In this document: positions 9,106 through 17,739 of the stretch, piece after piece
How the letters are laid out: each line of letters opens with the position of its first letter
Numbering within the stretch: position 1 is the first letter of the stretch
Assembly (NCBI GenBank): GCA_025451215.1
Contig: JANWKU010000014.1
Coordinates: forward strand, 1 to 43,216
DNA: 43,216 nucleotides
Direction of reading: 5' to 3'
From: Terriglobales bacterium
GTDB lineage: Bacteria > Acidobacteriota > Terriglobia > Terriglobales > Acidobacteriaceae
Translations under genes and position numbers: made by a program
Notes under the pieces: generated by a model
Told to the model about the DNA's origin: nothing
The model's input: only the letters and a program-made list of their open reading frames with translations
Databases searched by the model: none

Positions 9106-10287
9106 ATGATCGTCGGCAGTCAGGGAAATTTCACGGATGCAGGAATTGCCCAGATCCAACGCACGGTCCTGGCCGTAATCTGTCTCTGCATTTTAATTGG
9201 TATTCTAGTGGCGGGACTCTGGCCATTCCACGCTCCCGCGAACCAGGTGAGTTGGGGAAGTCAGGGAAATGGTCTTCGTTTTGGTCAGCACGGCAGCGTT
9301 GTAAGTGTGGGCCCTCTGGGGACAAGCCAGTCGCGTGCCGAAAATGCCTGCAGTATTGAAATCTGGGTGCAGCCGAACCGCGTGGATTCTGGGGGCACGA
9401 TTCTAGCGTTTTATCGGCCCAATCGACGGGTGATTCCATTTTCGCTGCTGCAATATGTGAGCGGCCTCGAACTGAAACAGGAAGACCAGTCAGGCAGGAA
9501 AAGCAGGATCTACGTCGACGGCATTTTCAGTCGCCCGCAACCGGTATTCTTGTCAATTAGCTCTGGCAAAAATGGCACGGCTATTTACGTGGACGGAGCG
9601 CTGGTCGAAAAGTCTGAGAATTTCGAGTTTTCAAGCCAGGACTTGAGCGGTGAATTCATTCTCGGCAATGCGCCGTCAAGCAGTAACAATTGGTCTGGAC
9701 AGGTGAAAGGGCTTGCAGTTTACGATCACGAGCTTACGGCTACTGAGGTATCAAAGCATTTTACGAGCTGGACGAAGAGCAGGCAACCAGACCTGGAGAA
9801 GACTGAGGGACTTATTGCCGGATATCTTTTCGATGAAGGAAAAGGGAGCATTGTTCCCAATCGGGTAAATTCATCGGCCAACATTGTTATTCCAAAACGC
9901 TACTTCGTCATTCATGAGCAATTTCTCGAACAGTCCTGGTATGAATTCCATTCCAGCTGGTCTTACTGGCAGGACGTGGGGATCAATATTGCGGGCTTCA
10001 TTCCGTTTGGGTTTTTCTTCCACGCATATTTTTCCGTCGTAGGAAAGTTCAGACGCGTGAGTTTGTTCACGATTGCTTTGGGGTTTGCTGTCAGTCTTAC
10101 TATTGAGTTGTTGCAAGGTTTTTTGCCAACACGAGACTCATCGATGACCGATCTTTGCACAAACACATTGGGGACGGTTCTGGGAGCGCTTTTTTGTGCC
10201 TGGAGCATAAAGTTTAACTGGCTCGCGCGCACGGGCAACGTGATCTGGAGTAAGCGGTTCTTTGCCCGTTCAGGGTACAGACCATGA
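9106..10287 (+). CDS. LamG-VanZ fusion membrane protein
   Basis: This 393-residue protein starts with one transmembrane helix (about residues 20-45, ending LWPFHAP). A LamG/concanavalin-A-like domain follows at about 50-225 (ENACSIEIWVQP, then GTAIYVDGALVE and WSGQVKGLAVYDHELTATEV). The C-terminal VanZ-like part has helices around DVGINIAGFIPFGFFFHAYF and IELLQGFLPTRDSSMTDLCTN, where the RxxxxxD pattern is the family hallmark. The layout suggests a glycan-binding extracytoplasmic domain held by membrane helices. VanZ proteins have no settled activity. It occupies the same polysaccharide run, and its stop overlaps the next ATG by four bases (ATGA). The start lacks a clear ribosome site. Confidence 0.8.
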   Translation: MIVGSQGNFTDAGIAQIQRTVLAVICLCILIGILVAGLWPFHAPANQVSWGSQGNGLRFGQHGSVVSVGPLGTSQSRAENACSIEIWVQPNRVDSGGTILAFYRPNRRVIPFSLLQYVSGLELKQEDQSGRKSRIYVDGIFSRPQPVFLSISSGKNGTAIYVDGALVEKSENFEFSSQDLSGEFILGNAPSSSNNWSGQVKGLAVYDHELTATEVSKHFTSWTKSRQPDLEKTEGLIAGYLFDEGKGSIVPNRVNSSANIVIPKRYFVIHEQFLEQSWYEFHSSWSYWQDVGINIAGFIPFGFFFHAYFSVVGKFRRVSLFTIALGFAVSLTIELLQGFLPTRDSSMTDLCTNTLGTVLGALFCAWSIKFNWLARTGNVIWSKRFFARSGYRP

Positions 10288-11132
10288 ATGAGCAAAATCT
10301 TACCGTTCGCGGCGTGTCCGATACCGCCCGCTGGGTAGCATATTTTCGTGCAATGGAAACGAAGCGGCCGAATGCGCTGTTTCGCGATCCTTATGCCGAA
10401 CGATTAGCCGGGCCAGAGGGATTCCATTTCGCAAACACCTTGGCCGATGGCAACAAGCATGAGTGGGCATGGGTTGCGCGCACATATCTCTTCGATCAAT
10501 TTCTTTCACATGCGATCCAGGAGGGAGCTGATTTGGTCGTGAACCTGGCTGCGGGACTGGATGCCAGGCCATACCGCATGAACTTGCCCTCCACATTGCA
10601 ATGGGTGGAAGTGGACCTGCCCGAAATCATAGCTTACAAAGAAACGATTCTTGCCAATGACAAACCCCATTGCCATCTGGAACGGATTTCTCTGGATTTA
10701 TCAGGAGTGCCGGCGCGGCGCGAGATGTTCGCGCGCTTTGACGCCCGCGCGAAGAAGGTAGTGGTTGCCAGCGAAGGCCTGCTCATTTACTTCACGACTG
10801 AAGAAGTGGGGTCTTTGGCCGCGGATATTGCAGCCCCGAAACACTTTGAAAACTGGATTGTTGATCTGGCGTCTCCCGGTCAACTCAGATTGATGCAACG
10901 CACAACCGGCAAACAACTCAGCGAAGCCGGGGCCGCGTTCAAGTTTGGACCTCCGCAGGGGCCGGATTTTTTCACGTCCTACGGTTGGGAACCGAAGGAG
11001 GTGGAAGGAATGCTGAAGACGGCAGCACAATTTAACCGGGCACCCGCCGAATTGCTGTCGTTGCTGCCTGAACCGAAACGTTTCTCTCCGAATTATCCGT
11101 GGACTGGCGTTTGTCGGCTGAAGAAGCGCTGA
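10284..11132 (+). CDS. SAM-dependent methyltransferase, Ppm1/LCMT-like family
   Basis: This 282-residue class I methyltransferase matches the leucine carboxyl methyltransferase-like family (TIGR00027 type). It has the N-terminal VSDTARWVAYFRAMET, the FRDPYAERLAG motif, the SAM-binding VVNLAAGLDARPYRM and a VASEGLLIYF strand. Bacterial members methylate carboxyl or hydroxyl groups of small molecules and polyketides; true protein substrates are rare. It overlaps the LamG-VanZ gene by four bases (ATGA) and is followed after 12 bp by an acyltransferase, so translation is probably coupled. The substrate may be a uronic acid or another glycan decoration, which is inference from context. Confidence 0.88.
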   Translation: MNEQNLTVRGVSDTARWVAYFRAMETKRPNALFRDPYAERLAGPEGFHFANTLADGNKHEWAWVARTYLFDQFLSHAIQEGADLVVNLAAGLDARPYRMNLPSTLQWVEVDLPEIIAYKETILANDKPHCHLERISLDLSGVPARREMFARFDARAKKVVVASEGLLIYFTTEEVGSLAADIAAPKHFENWIVDLASPGQLRLMQRTTGKQLSEAGAAFKFGPPQGPDFFTSYGWEPKEVEGMLKTAAQFNRAPAELLSLLPEPKRFSPNYPWTGVCRLKKR

Positions 11133-11144
11133 CAAAGTCCCACC

Positions 11145-12224
11145 ATGAAGAAAATTCCCCAACTTAATGCGGTACGCGGTTTGGCAGTATTTCTTGTGTT
11201 ATTGCACAACACAGACGTGTATCCATCGCTCCATTTGGAGTTCATCTCCAAGAACGGATGGATGGGAGTCGATCTTTTCTTTGTGCTATCTGGATTTCTG
11301 ATCACGGGGATTCTATTAGATACGAAGCAAGGGCAGTATTTCAAAAATTTCTATGCCCGGCGTTGCCTCCGCATCTGGCCGCTGTATTATTCCGCGCTGT
11401 TTTTTATGTTTGTAATTCTGCCACTGATGCGTCCGTCCGAAGCCCACATCATATTCGAGGCACGATCAGCGCCCTGGTGGGCCTACCCAATATTTCTTCA
11501 AAATTTCCTGGTACCTGTTCCGACCATGGCCACCGGACTGTTGGGCGTCACATGGTCACTGGCGGTTGAAGAACAGTTTTACCTGGTATGGCCCCTGGTG
11601 GTCCGATTTTGTTCCAAGACCCAGCTTTGCAGAATAGCCATTGCGGTGATTTGCATTTCACCAGCGCTGCGTTTTTATTTGTCTCTGCATCACATCAACA
11701 TTTACTCAAACACATTCTGCCGTTTAGATGGTCTAATGGCTGGTGCGCTTTTGGCGCTTGTATTGCGTTCCCCTGGCTTTGTTTCGTCGAAGTTCGTAAC
11801 GCCGGCGTGGATCATATTTTTGGCCTCGGTCCCCATTGCACTGATGATTGAAGCCCTTCATGCCAGATGGATCGGATTCTCTTTCGTGGCTTTGGCCTCC
11901 GTGTCATTCGTATATCTTTCCTTGTTTTCAACACAGCGATGGTTGCAAGCGCTCATGACAAACCGATTTCTGGTTTACACGGGAACGATCAGCTATGGAA
12001 TCTATGTGTTGCAAAAAATTCCGCTCGACGCGGCAAAGGCACTTCATCTGGACACGCACCCGATTTTTTCGCTCCTCATCACTGCCACCGCCACTTACCT
12101 GATAGCGATTTTGTCGTGGAATTTTCTGGAGAAGCCATTCCTTAAACTAAAGCGGTTTTTTGAAGCGAAAACTGTCTCGCCGAAACCTGCTCTTGGTGAA
12201 CTTGTACGTGTGGCTGAAAGATGA
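11145..12224 (+). CDS. Acyltransferase family 3 (OafA/YrhL-like)
   Basis: This 359-residue integral membrane acyltransferase has about ten hydrophobic helices. The conserved starting motif LNAVRGLAVFLVLLHN carries the R and H needed for acyl transfer, and it is followed by GVDLFFVLSGFLITG and YARRCLRIWPLYY. OafA-type enzymes move acetyl or other acyl groups across the membrane onto O-antigen or exopolysaccharide sugars. There is no fused SGNH domain. It closes the first polysaccharide run, and a 254-bp gap follows. Confidence 0.9.
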   Translation: MKKIPQLNAVRGLAVFLVLLHNTDVYPSLHLEFISKNGWMGVDLFFVLSGFLITGILLDTKQGQYFKNFYARRCLRIWPLYYSALFFMFVILPLMRPSEAHIIFEARSAPWWAYPIFLQNFLVPVPTMATGLLGVTWSLAVEEQFYLVWPLVVRFCSKTQLCRIAIAVICISPALRFYLSLHHINIYSNTFCRLDGLMAGALLALVLRSPGFVSSKFVTPAWIIFLASVPIALMIEALHARWIGFSFVALASVSFVYLSLFSTQRWLQALMTNRFLVYTGTISYGIYVLQKIPLDAAKALHLDTHPIFSLLITATATYLIAILSWNFLEKPFLKLKRFFEAKTVSPKPALGELVRVAER

Positions 12225-12357
12225 GGGAAGTTTTTGTAAACGCTCAGGCAAAGAGTAAGAAATCTCGAGTAGTGGTCATGTATGTCGTTGAATAAGTTGA
12301 AGTTAGTAGATGGGCGGGGCGGAAATGGTGAATGGGCAGGGAAGGCTTACATAGGAC

Positions 12358-12385
12358 TTGCTCTAACCGCATGATGATATATAAT
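12358..12385 (+). promoter_or_regulatory. Candidate sigma-70-type promoter for the FAD/metY/metA operon
   Basis: A perfect TATAAT (12380-12385) lies 16 bp after TTGCTC (12358-12363), a half match to the -35 consensus. It is in the 254-bp gap before the FAD oxidoreductase, giving a leader of roughly 85 nt. I looked for SAM-type riboswitch signatures in the leader because methionine genes follow, and saw none. Confidence 0.4.
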
Positions 12386-12478
12386 CAAGCTCCCCCCGAA
12401 TCCTCCCCATTGACCGTTGTACACCGTATTTTTGTGCATTTGCGATAGCCAAGTCTTTAGAGGAGTCAACCCAAAAGC

Positions 12479-13714
12479 ATGCTAGAAATTGCCATTGTTG
12501 GAGCCGGTCCATATGGACTCTCGTTAGCTGCACACTTACGTCATCGCGGCATTCCATTCAAGATTTTTGGTCGTCCGATGGATAGCTGGCAGAATCACAT
12601 GCCGAAAGGCATGATGCTTAAGTCTGACGGTTTTGCGTCGAACATCTACGATCCAGAGGAAGCGTTCACACTGCAGCATTTCTGCGCTGAGCGCGGAATT
12701 GAGTACGCCGATACTGGGATCCCAGTGCGCCTGGAAACCTTTACAGCCTACGGGTTGGCATTTCGTGAACGAATGCTGCCCGAGTTGGAAGATAAGCAGG
12801 TGACCAGCCTTGAGAAGTCCGGGGATGGGTTTATTCTCGGATTGGACACTGGCGAATCGGTCGCGGCCCGGCGGGTAGTGCTTGCGGTCGGTATAACCCA
12901 TTTCGAACACGTCCCACAAAATCTGGCGCAGTTGCCGGAAGAATTCCTGACCCACAGCTACCGCCACAAAAATCCGGAAAAGCTAAGAGGGCGCAATGTT
13001 GTAGTAGTGGGTGGAGGTTCTTCGGCAATTGATCTTGCCGCTGTGCTGTACGAAGCAGGCGCGAATGTGCAGTTGGCGGCGCGGCGACCGGCACTGAAGT
13101 TCCATAACGCGCCGACCGGTAAGCCACGTTCTTTGTGGCAGCGGATACGGCACCCACAATCGGGACTCGGGCCTGGGATGCGGTCACGCTTCTTCTCCAA
13201 TGCGCCGCAAATATTTCACTATTTGCCGCAGGGTATGCGCCTGGAGGCTGTGGCAAGAACTCTCGGTCCTTCTGCAGGATGGTTCGTGAGAGATAAAGTC
13301 ATGGGGCGCGTGGCGCTTTTACTGGGGGCCACGGCGGAGAGTGCCGAGATTCAGAATGGCAAAGTCTGCCTGCGTTTGCGTATGGCTGATGGCAGCAAGC
13401 GCGAGGTTGTGACTGAGCACATTATTGCGGCAACAGGGTACAAAGTGGATTTAGAGCGGTTGGCTTTCATCAGCAAAGATATACGCTCGAAATTCCGGAA
13501 GGTCAACGGAACGCCGGTGCTTTCATCGAATTTTGAGTCGTCTGTGCCGGGCATTTATTTCGTCGGAATTGCGGCTGCAAACAGCTTTGGACCAGTGATG
13601 CGGTTCGCTTTCGGGGCGGGCTTTGCTGCTCGTCGCGTTGCCGACAGTCTAACGAAGGCGGTAGGCCGGAACCATGCATCGGTTCCGGTTTCGAGAGCAG
13701 TCGCCGCTAAATGA
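12479..13714 (+). CDS. FAD/NAD(P)-binding oxidoreductase, N-monooxygenase-like
   Basis: This 411-residue flavoprotein has an FAD Rossmann motif GAGPYGLS (residues 8-15), an NAD(P) motif VVGGGSSAID (176-185) and a C-terminal ATGYKVD (318-324). Together these are the layout of class B flavin monooxygenases such as ornithine/lysine N-hydroxylases. A motif SWQNHMPKGMMLKSDG lies between the first two. A related protein is encoded at 21323-22582. It leads an apparent operon with MetY, MetA, a cupin and a 2OG oxygenase. Ribosome site AGGAG (12461-12465) is rather far (13 bases) from the ATG. N-hydroxylation of an amine is possible, but a reductase role cannot be excluded. Confidence 0.82.
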   Translation: MLEIAIVGAGPYGLSLAAHLRHRGIPFKIFGRPMDSWQNHMPKGMMLKSDGFASNIYDPEEAFTLQHFCAERGIEYADTGIPVRLETFTAYGLAFRERMLPELEDKQVTSLEKSGDGFILGLDTGESVAARRVVLAVGITHFEHVPQNLAQLPEEFLTHSYRHKNPEKLRGRNVVVVGGGSSAIDLAAVLYEAGANVQLAARRPALKFHNAPTGKPRSLWQRIRHPQSGLGPGMRSRFFSNAPQIFHYLPQGMRLEAVARTLGPSAGWFVRDKVMGRVALLLGATAESAEIQNGKVCLRLRMADGSKREVVTEHIIAATGYKVDLERLAFISKDIRSKFRKVNGTPVLSSNFESSVPGIYFVGIAAANSFGPVMRFAFGAGFAARRVADSLTKAVGRNHASVPVSRAVAAK

Positions 13715-13747
13715 GCGACTTTAGCAGCTTGAAAGGCTGATGGACGA

Positions 13748-15025
13748 ATGAAGCTGGAAACCATCGCAATTCACGCAGGTTATGACGGTGATCCGACGAC
13801 CAAGGCGGTGGCCGTCCCTATTTACCAGACTGTTGCTTTTGAATTTGACAGCGCGGAGCATGGAGCGGCCCTGTTCAACCTGGAAGTTCAGGGGAATATT
13901 TATACCCGCATTGGAAATCCGACGAACACCGTGCTGGAGAAGCGGCTTGCGGCTTTAGAGGGCGGAGTGGATGCGCTCAGTGTCAGCTCAGGCATGGCAG
14001 CGATTGAGTATGCGCTGATGAATATTGCCGAGGCGGGCAACAACATTGTTTCGCTGCCTCAATTGTATGGCGCCACTTATACACTTCTGGCGCACATTTT
14101 TTCGAAGCGCGGAATCAGTGCGCATTTCGCCGCCAGTGACCGCCCTGAAGACGTGGAGAAATTGATTGATAAAAATACCCGTGCGGTTTACTGCGAGAGC
14201 GTTGGCAATCCGGCGGGGAATGTGGCGGACATCGAGGGACTGGCGCGGGTGGCACACAAGCATGGTGTGCCGCTCATAGTGGATAACACGGTGGCTACGC
14301 CTGTCCTTTTGCGACCTATCGAGTATGGCGCCGATGTGGTGCTGCATTCCATGACGAAGTTCATTGGCGGAGGTGGCACAAGTATTGGCGGAATGATTGT
14401 AGATGGCGGGAAGTTCCCCTGGCGCAAATATCCGGAAAAATTTTACATGTTTAATCGGCCGGAGATTGCTTACCACGGGGTAGTCTATGTGGACCATTAC
14501 GGTGACGCCGCGTTTGTCGCGCGTTGTCGCACTGTATGTCAACGCAACACCGGTGCGACCCTCTCTCCGTTTAATGGCTTTTTGTTCTTGCAGGGAATCC
14601 AAACACTTTCTCTTCGGATGGAACGCCATGTAGAGAATGCACGGAAGGTCGCTGAATTTTTGCGTGCTCATGCAATGGTCGAATGGGTGAATTATGCCGG
14701 ATTTCCGGATAATCCGCTCTATCCCATGGCGCACAGATATTTGGGATCCAACTTCTGCTCCCTTTTGACCTTTGGCGTGAAGGGTGGGTACGAAGGCGGC
14801 AGGAAGTGCTTCAACGCTCTACGCCTGTTCAAACGCATGGTGAACATGGGAGATGCAAAATCGCTATCGTGCCATCCGGCATCAACCACGCACCGGCAAC
14901 TTACGCCCGAGGAACAGGCGAAGGTAGGAGTTACGCCGGAGATGATCCGGCTCAGCGTGGGAATTGAACATATTGACGACATACTGGAGGACTTGGGACA
15001 GGCGCTCGACCAGGCCCGAGCATGA
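13748..15025 (+). CDS. metY: O-acetylhomoserine sulfhydrylase-type PLP enzyme (MetY/Cys-Met family)
   Basis: This 425-residue enzyme has full family length for O-acetylhomoserine aminocarboxypropyltransferase. The PLP lysine is K204 in HSMTKFIGGGGT. Other family hallmarks are VSSGMAAIEYAL, the Tyr/Arg phosphate-binding NIYTRIGNPTN, and LPLIVDNTVATPVL-like text at about 175-187. It normally makes homocysteine from O-acylhomoserine and sulfide, in the cytoplasm. The next gene encodes the enzyme that would make the acylated substrate, so the pair could form a complete route from homoserine. Homologues in specialised metabolism use carbon nucleophiles instead; nothing in the sequence decides this. 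It lies 33 bp after the FAD gene. Confidence 0.93.
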   Translation: MKLETIAIHAGYDGDPTTKAVAVPIYQTVAFEFDSAEHGAALFNLEVQGNIYTRIGNPTNTVLEKRLAALEGGVDALSVSSGMAAIEYALMNIAEAGNNIVSLPQLYGATYTLLAHIFSKRGISAHFAASDRPEDVEKLIDKNTRAVYCESVGNPAGNVADIEGLARVAHKHGVPLIVDNTVATPVLLRPIEYGADVVLHSMTKFIGGGGTSIGGMIVDGGKFPWRKYPEKFYMFNRPEIAYHGVVYVDHYGDAAFVARCRTVCQRNTGATLSPFNGFLFLQGIQTLSLRMERHVENARKVAEFLRAHAMVEWVNYAGFPDNPLYPMAHRYLGSNFCSLLTFGVKGGYEGGRKCFNALRLFKRMVNMGDAKSLSCHPASTTHRQLTPEEQAKVGVTPEMIRLSVGIEHIDDILEDLGQALDQARA

Positions 15026-15065
15026 CGATGGACATCGGAGGGACAATCGCGTCGGGGAGAATGCT

Positions 15066-16145
15066 GTGCCGTTGATCATCGAAGGCGGGCGTGTTCCACC
15101 GCGATGGGCCGGAAAAGAAGCCTGTCGGCGGATGGCCTCGGACAAAAACCATGCCGTTGAGAGGTCGTCCGTCACCGTAGCATTCGTCAACAATATGCCG
15201 GACGCAGCCCTGGAAGACACTGAGATTCAGTTCTTTAATCTGCTTGAAGCCGCTGCGGTAGATATTCCTGTACGCGTGAAACTGCACTCCTTACCAGGAG
15301 TTCCTCGCGGCCAACGAGGAGAACAGCATTTGGACAGTTTCTACTTCGATACAGATGATTTGCTAAATAGCCAATTTGACGCAGTGATCATAACCGGAAC
15401 TGAGCCGCGGCAGCCCAATTTGCGCAAGGAACCGTACTGGCCTGCTTTGGCGAACCTTCTGGATTGGGCGCAAAGTCATACCATCTCGACGATCTTGTCT
15501 TGCTTGGCCGCGCACGCGGGGGTTTTGCATAATGATGGAATTGAGCGACATCCTCTGAACGACAAACAATTCGGCGTGTTTGATTTTCCCCTCGCATCTG
15601 ACCACTTGTTGACCGAGGGGGTCGGACAGTTAGTACGTTTCCCACATTCTCGATGGAACGAAGTGCGTAGCGAAGCTCTGAAGGCTTGCGGTTATTCCGT
15701 GATGACCCATTCGCTCGAGGGGGGCGTGGATTCATTCGTTAAAAAGCAACGGCAAAGTTTGTTCGTCCATTTCCAGGGACATCCGGAGTATAGCGCTGAG
15801 ACCCTGCTGCGAGAATACCGGAGAGACATAAGGAGATTTTTACGGCGAGAACGAGAGACATATCCATCCATGCCGAAGGGTTACTTTGATGCGAAGGCCA
15901 CAAGACTGCTGACTGATTTTCAAAATGTTCTTATGTCAGATAGGCGAGAAGAACTTGTAGAAGATTTTCCTGAGTCTGCCCTACTGCCAAAATTACAAAG
16001 AACGTGGGAATCATCTGCCAGGGGAATTTATGGTAATTGGCTACGTTACGTGATCTCTAAAAAAGCTGATCGTTCGCAGGTTTCCGTAACGGCAGCCTTT
16101 CATCGCATGGAAAAGGCAAGAAAAGGAGCAACGTGTCAAAAGTAG
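15066..16145 (+). CDS. Homoserine O-acyltransferase, MetA family
   Basis: This protein of about 359 residues is a class I glutamine-amidotransferase-like homoserine O-acyltransferase. It makes O-succinyl- or O-acetylhomoserine from homoserine and acyl-CoA. The nucleophile is C146 in ILSCLAAHAG, with H239 and E241 in FQGHPEYSAETLL, and a downstream NWLRYVIS helix matches the E. coli enzyme. The acyl-donor loop reads TGTEPRQPNLRKEPYW, unlike the E. coli loop, so acetyl versus succinyl is left open. The GTG at 15066 is preferred: GGGGAGA precedes it and the frame upstream overlaps metY. Its end overlaps the GTG start of the cupin gene. Confidence 0.9.
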   Translation: MPLIIEGGRVPPRWAGKEACRRMASDKNHAVERSSVTVAFVNNMPDAALEDTEIQFFNLLEAAAVDIPVRVKLHSLPGVPRGQRGEQHLDSFYFDTDDLLNSQFDAVIITGTEPRQPNLRKEPYWPALANLLDWAQSHTISTILSCLAAHAGVLHNDGIERHPLNDKQFGVFDFPLASDHLLTEGVGQLVRFPHSRWNEVRSEALKACGYSVMTHSLEGGVDSFVKKQRQSLFVHFQGHPEYSAETLLREYRRDIRRFLRRERETYPSMPKGYFDAKATRLLTDFQNVLMSDRREELVEDFPESALLPKLQRTWESSARGIYGNWLRYVISKKADRSQVSVTAAFHRMEKARKGATCQK

Positions 16146-16642
16146 ATTCGACTTTGTTTCCAATGACTGAAAAAGAGAGATTGATTGATCCACCGCCGAA
16201 ATTGTGTGTTTCAGAATCCATGTTGGCGATTACTCCATCTGCGGTGGAACTTGAGCCTGAACCGTTTCCGCCGGGTTGGGTTGTAAGTGGCTCTCCCCAA
16301 GCACGATGCAAAAAAGTGGTTAGAAGTCATGATCGAACCTCGCACATTGTGGTCTGGGACTGTACTCCAGGCAGCTTTAAATGGCATTACGGCATGGACG
16401 AAGCCATTGTCGTTATCTCGGGCGAGGCCTACATGATCAACGACAAAGGAGAAGAGAGACGCTTCGGCCCGGGTGATCTTGGATTTTTCCCCGCAGGTAC
16501 TTCGTGCACCTGGCGCATTACAGAGCACCTTCGAAAGGTGGGCTTTCTGCGGGAAAGCATGTGGCGTCCCTTAGGACTCGGACTTAAAGTATGGCACAAA
16601 CTGCTTCGTATTTTGGGACTTGCGAGTAAGTCGCCAATATAG
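16133..16642 (+). CDS. Cupin-domain protein
   Basis: This 169-residue protein carries a single cupin fold of the ureidoglycine-aminohydrolase-like (DUF861) type, with WHYGMDEAIVVISGEAYM and FGPGDLGFFPAGTSCTW as the two barrel motifs. Metal ligands are sparse: motif 1 has one H and one E, and motif 2 has no histidine. It may therefore be a binding or regulatory cupin rather than a redox enzyme. GTG start with AGGAG just upstream (16124-16128). It overlaps the metA-type gene by 13 bp, which implies co-translation. Function in the operon is unknown. Confidence 0.8.
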   Translation: MSKVDSTLFPMTEKERLIDPPPKLCVSESMLAITPSAVELEPEPFPPGWVVSGSPQARCKKVVRSHDRTSHIVVWDCTPGSFKWHYGMDEAIVVISGEAYMINDKGEERRFGPGDLGFFPAGTSCTWRITEHLRKVGFLRESMWRPLGLGLKVWHKLLRILGLASKSPI

Positions 16643-16730
16643 GGCAGCCGAGTACGGCAAATTTTGCATTTGAATCAATCGGACCCGCAAATAGAAGAAC
16701 AGTAAATAGTGAGCGAAAGGAACAATTCTA

Positions 16731-17501
16731 ATGAGCTCAAAGACAATGAAGTTAAATGCCGCAGCTTCGAAAAACGCTGATAAAGGTTTTCAACACGGAG
16801 TGCTGCGAAGGCTTGTAGAAAAAATCATGTTTTTTCAGGATGAGGACAAAACATTTTTCGATCCCAAATCATTCGCATGGGTGCCATCGGTCGAAGCCGA
16901 ATGGCCTGTGATCCGCAAGGAATTGGAAGCGGTGATGCAACGCCGTGAAGACATCCCGAATTTCCAGGAAGTTTCCGAGGCCCAGAAAGCCCTGACCGAA
17001 GGCGAACAATGGAAGACTTTCTGGTTTTATGCGTACGGGGAAAAAGCCGATGAGAATTGCGCTCGCTGTCCAGAGACGATCCGAGTTTTGCAGCGCATTC
17101 CCGGTATGAAGTCAGCCATGTTTTCCATTTTGGCGCCTCATAAACACATCCCAGAACATCGTGGGATGTATAAAGGCGTGCTTCGTTATCATCTGGGATT
17201 GATCGTTCCTGGCCCGGATGGCAGTTGCAAAATTCGTGTGGGCAATGATATGGGTTACTGGAAAGAAGGCAAGAGTTTGATCTTCGACGACAGTCATCCA
17301 CACGAAGTCTGGAATGATTGCGAGTCTTATCGTGTCGTATTGTTTGTAGATTTTCTTCGCCCAATTTTCTTTCCGGCGTCGCTGCTCAATCGGGTGGTCA
17401 TCTGGATAATTTCACGGACGTCGAGCATCACCGAACCGATGGATCGCATACGGGAGAAGGCCCGTGCGGTCGAGAAAACTCCTGCGGAAATGGCAAAATA
17501 G
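16731..17501 (+). CDS. Aspartyl/asparaginyl beta-hydroxylase-like 2OG-Fe(II) oxygenase
   Basis: This 256-residue protein matches the Asp_Arg_Hydrox (LpxO/AspH) family. Iron ligands are seen in HIPEHRG (residues 139-145) and DDSHPHEVWN (186-195), and R201 in SYRVVLFVDFLRP is the expected 2-oxoglutarate anchor. A C-terminal hydrophobic stretch (PIFFPASLLNRVVIWIIS) could anchor it to the membrane, as in LpxO, which hydroxylates the fatty acid of lipid A. Others hydroxylate aspartyl or other residues. It is last in the FAD-MetY-MetA-cupin run. Whether it acts on an acyl chain, an amino acid or a carrier-bound group is open. Confidence 0.88.
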   Translation: MSSKTMKLNAAASKNADKGFQHGVLRRLVEKIMFFQDEDKTFFDPKSFAWVPSVEAEWPVIRKELEAVMQRREDIPNFQEVSEAQKALTEGEQWKTFWFYAYGEKADENCARCPETIRVLQRIPGMKSAMFSILAPHKHIPEHRGMYKGVLRYHLGLIVPGPDGSCKIRVGNDMGYWKEGKSLIFDDSHPHEVWNDCESYRVVLFVDFLRPIFFPASLLNRVVIWIISRTSSITEPMDRIREKARAVEKTPAEMAK

Positions 17502-17739
17502 TAAAGAATAAGTGTGATCGGCACGCAGCCATTTGCTGCCCGGTTAGGGAAAGTCGATAAGATAATTGTGGATGCACGGAGAAATGCTGCAAATTCACAA
17601 TAACGTCTTTTTGGAAGATCCATTCTGCGGTGGCGGGACATCTGGCTCCGCAAAATGCCATCCGAACAGAAGCTAAGTGCCTTGAGGTCGCTTTAACGGT
17701 CGCATTGTCCCCTGAATTTTCGCAACACTAGAATGCCTA

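Noticed and set aside
12225..12478. SAM riboswitch in the leader of the operon containing metY and metA
   Set aside because: No SAM-I or SAM-II conserved core could be recognised; only a promoter-like pair and a distant AGGAG were seen.
13988..14734. 248-codon minus-strand frame inside metY
   Set aside because: It is a shadow of a fully conserved PLP enzyme and has no recognisable protein motif.
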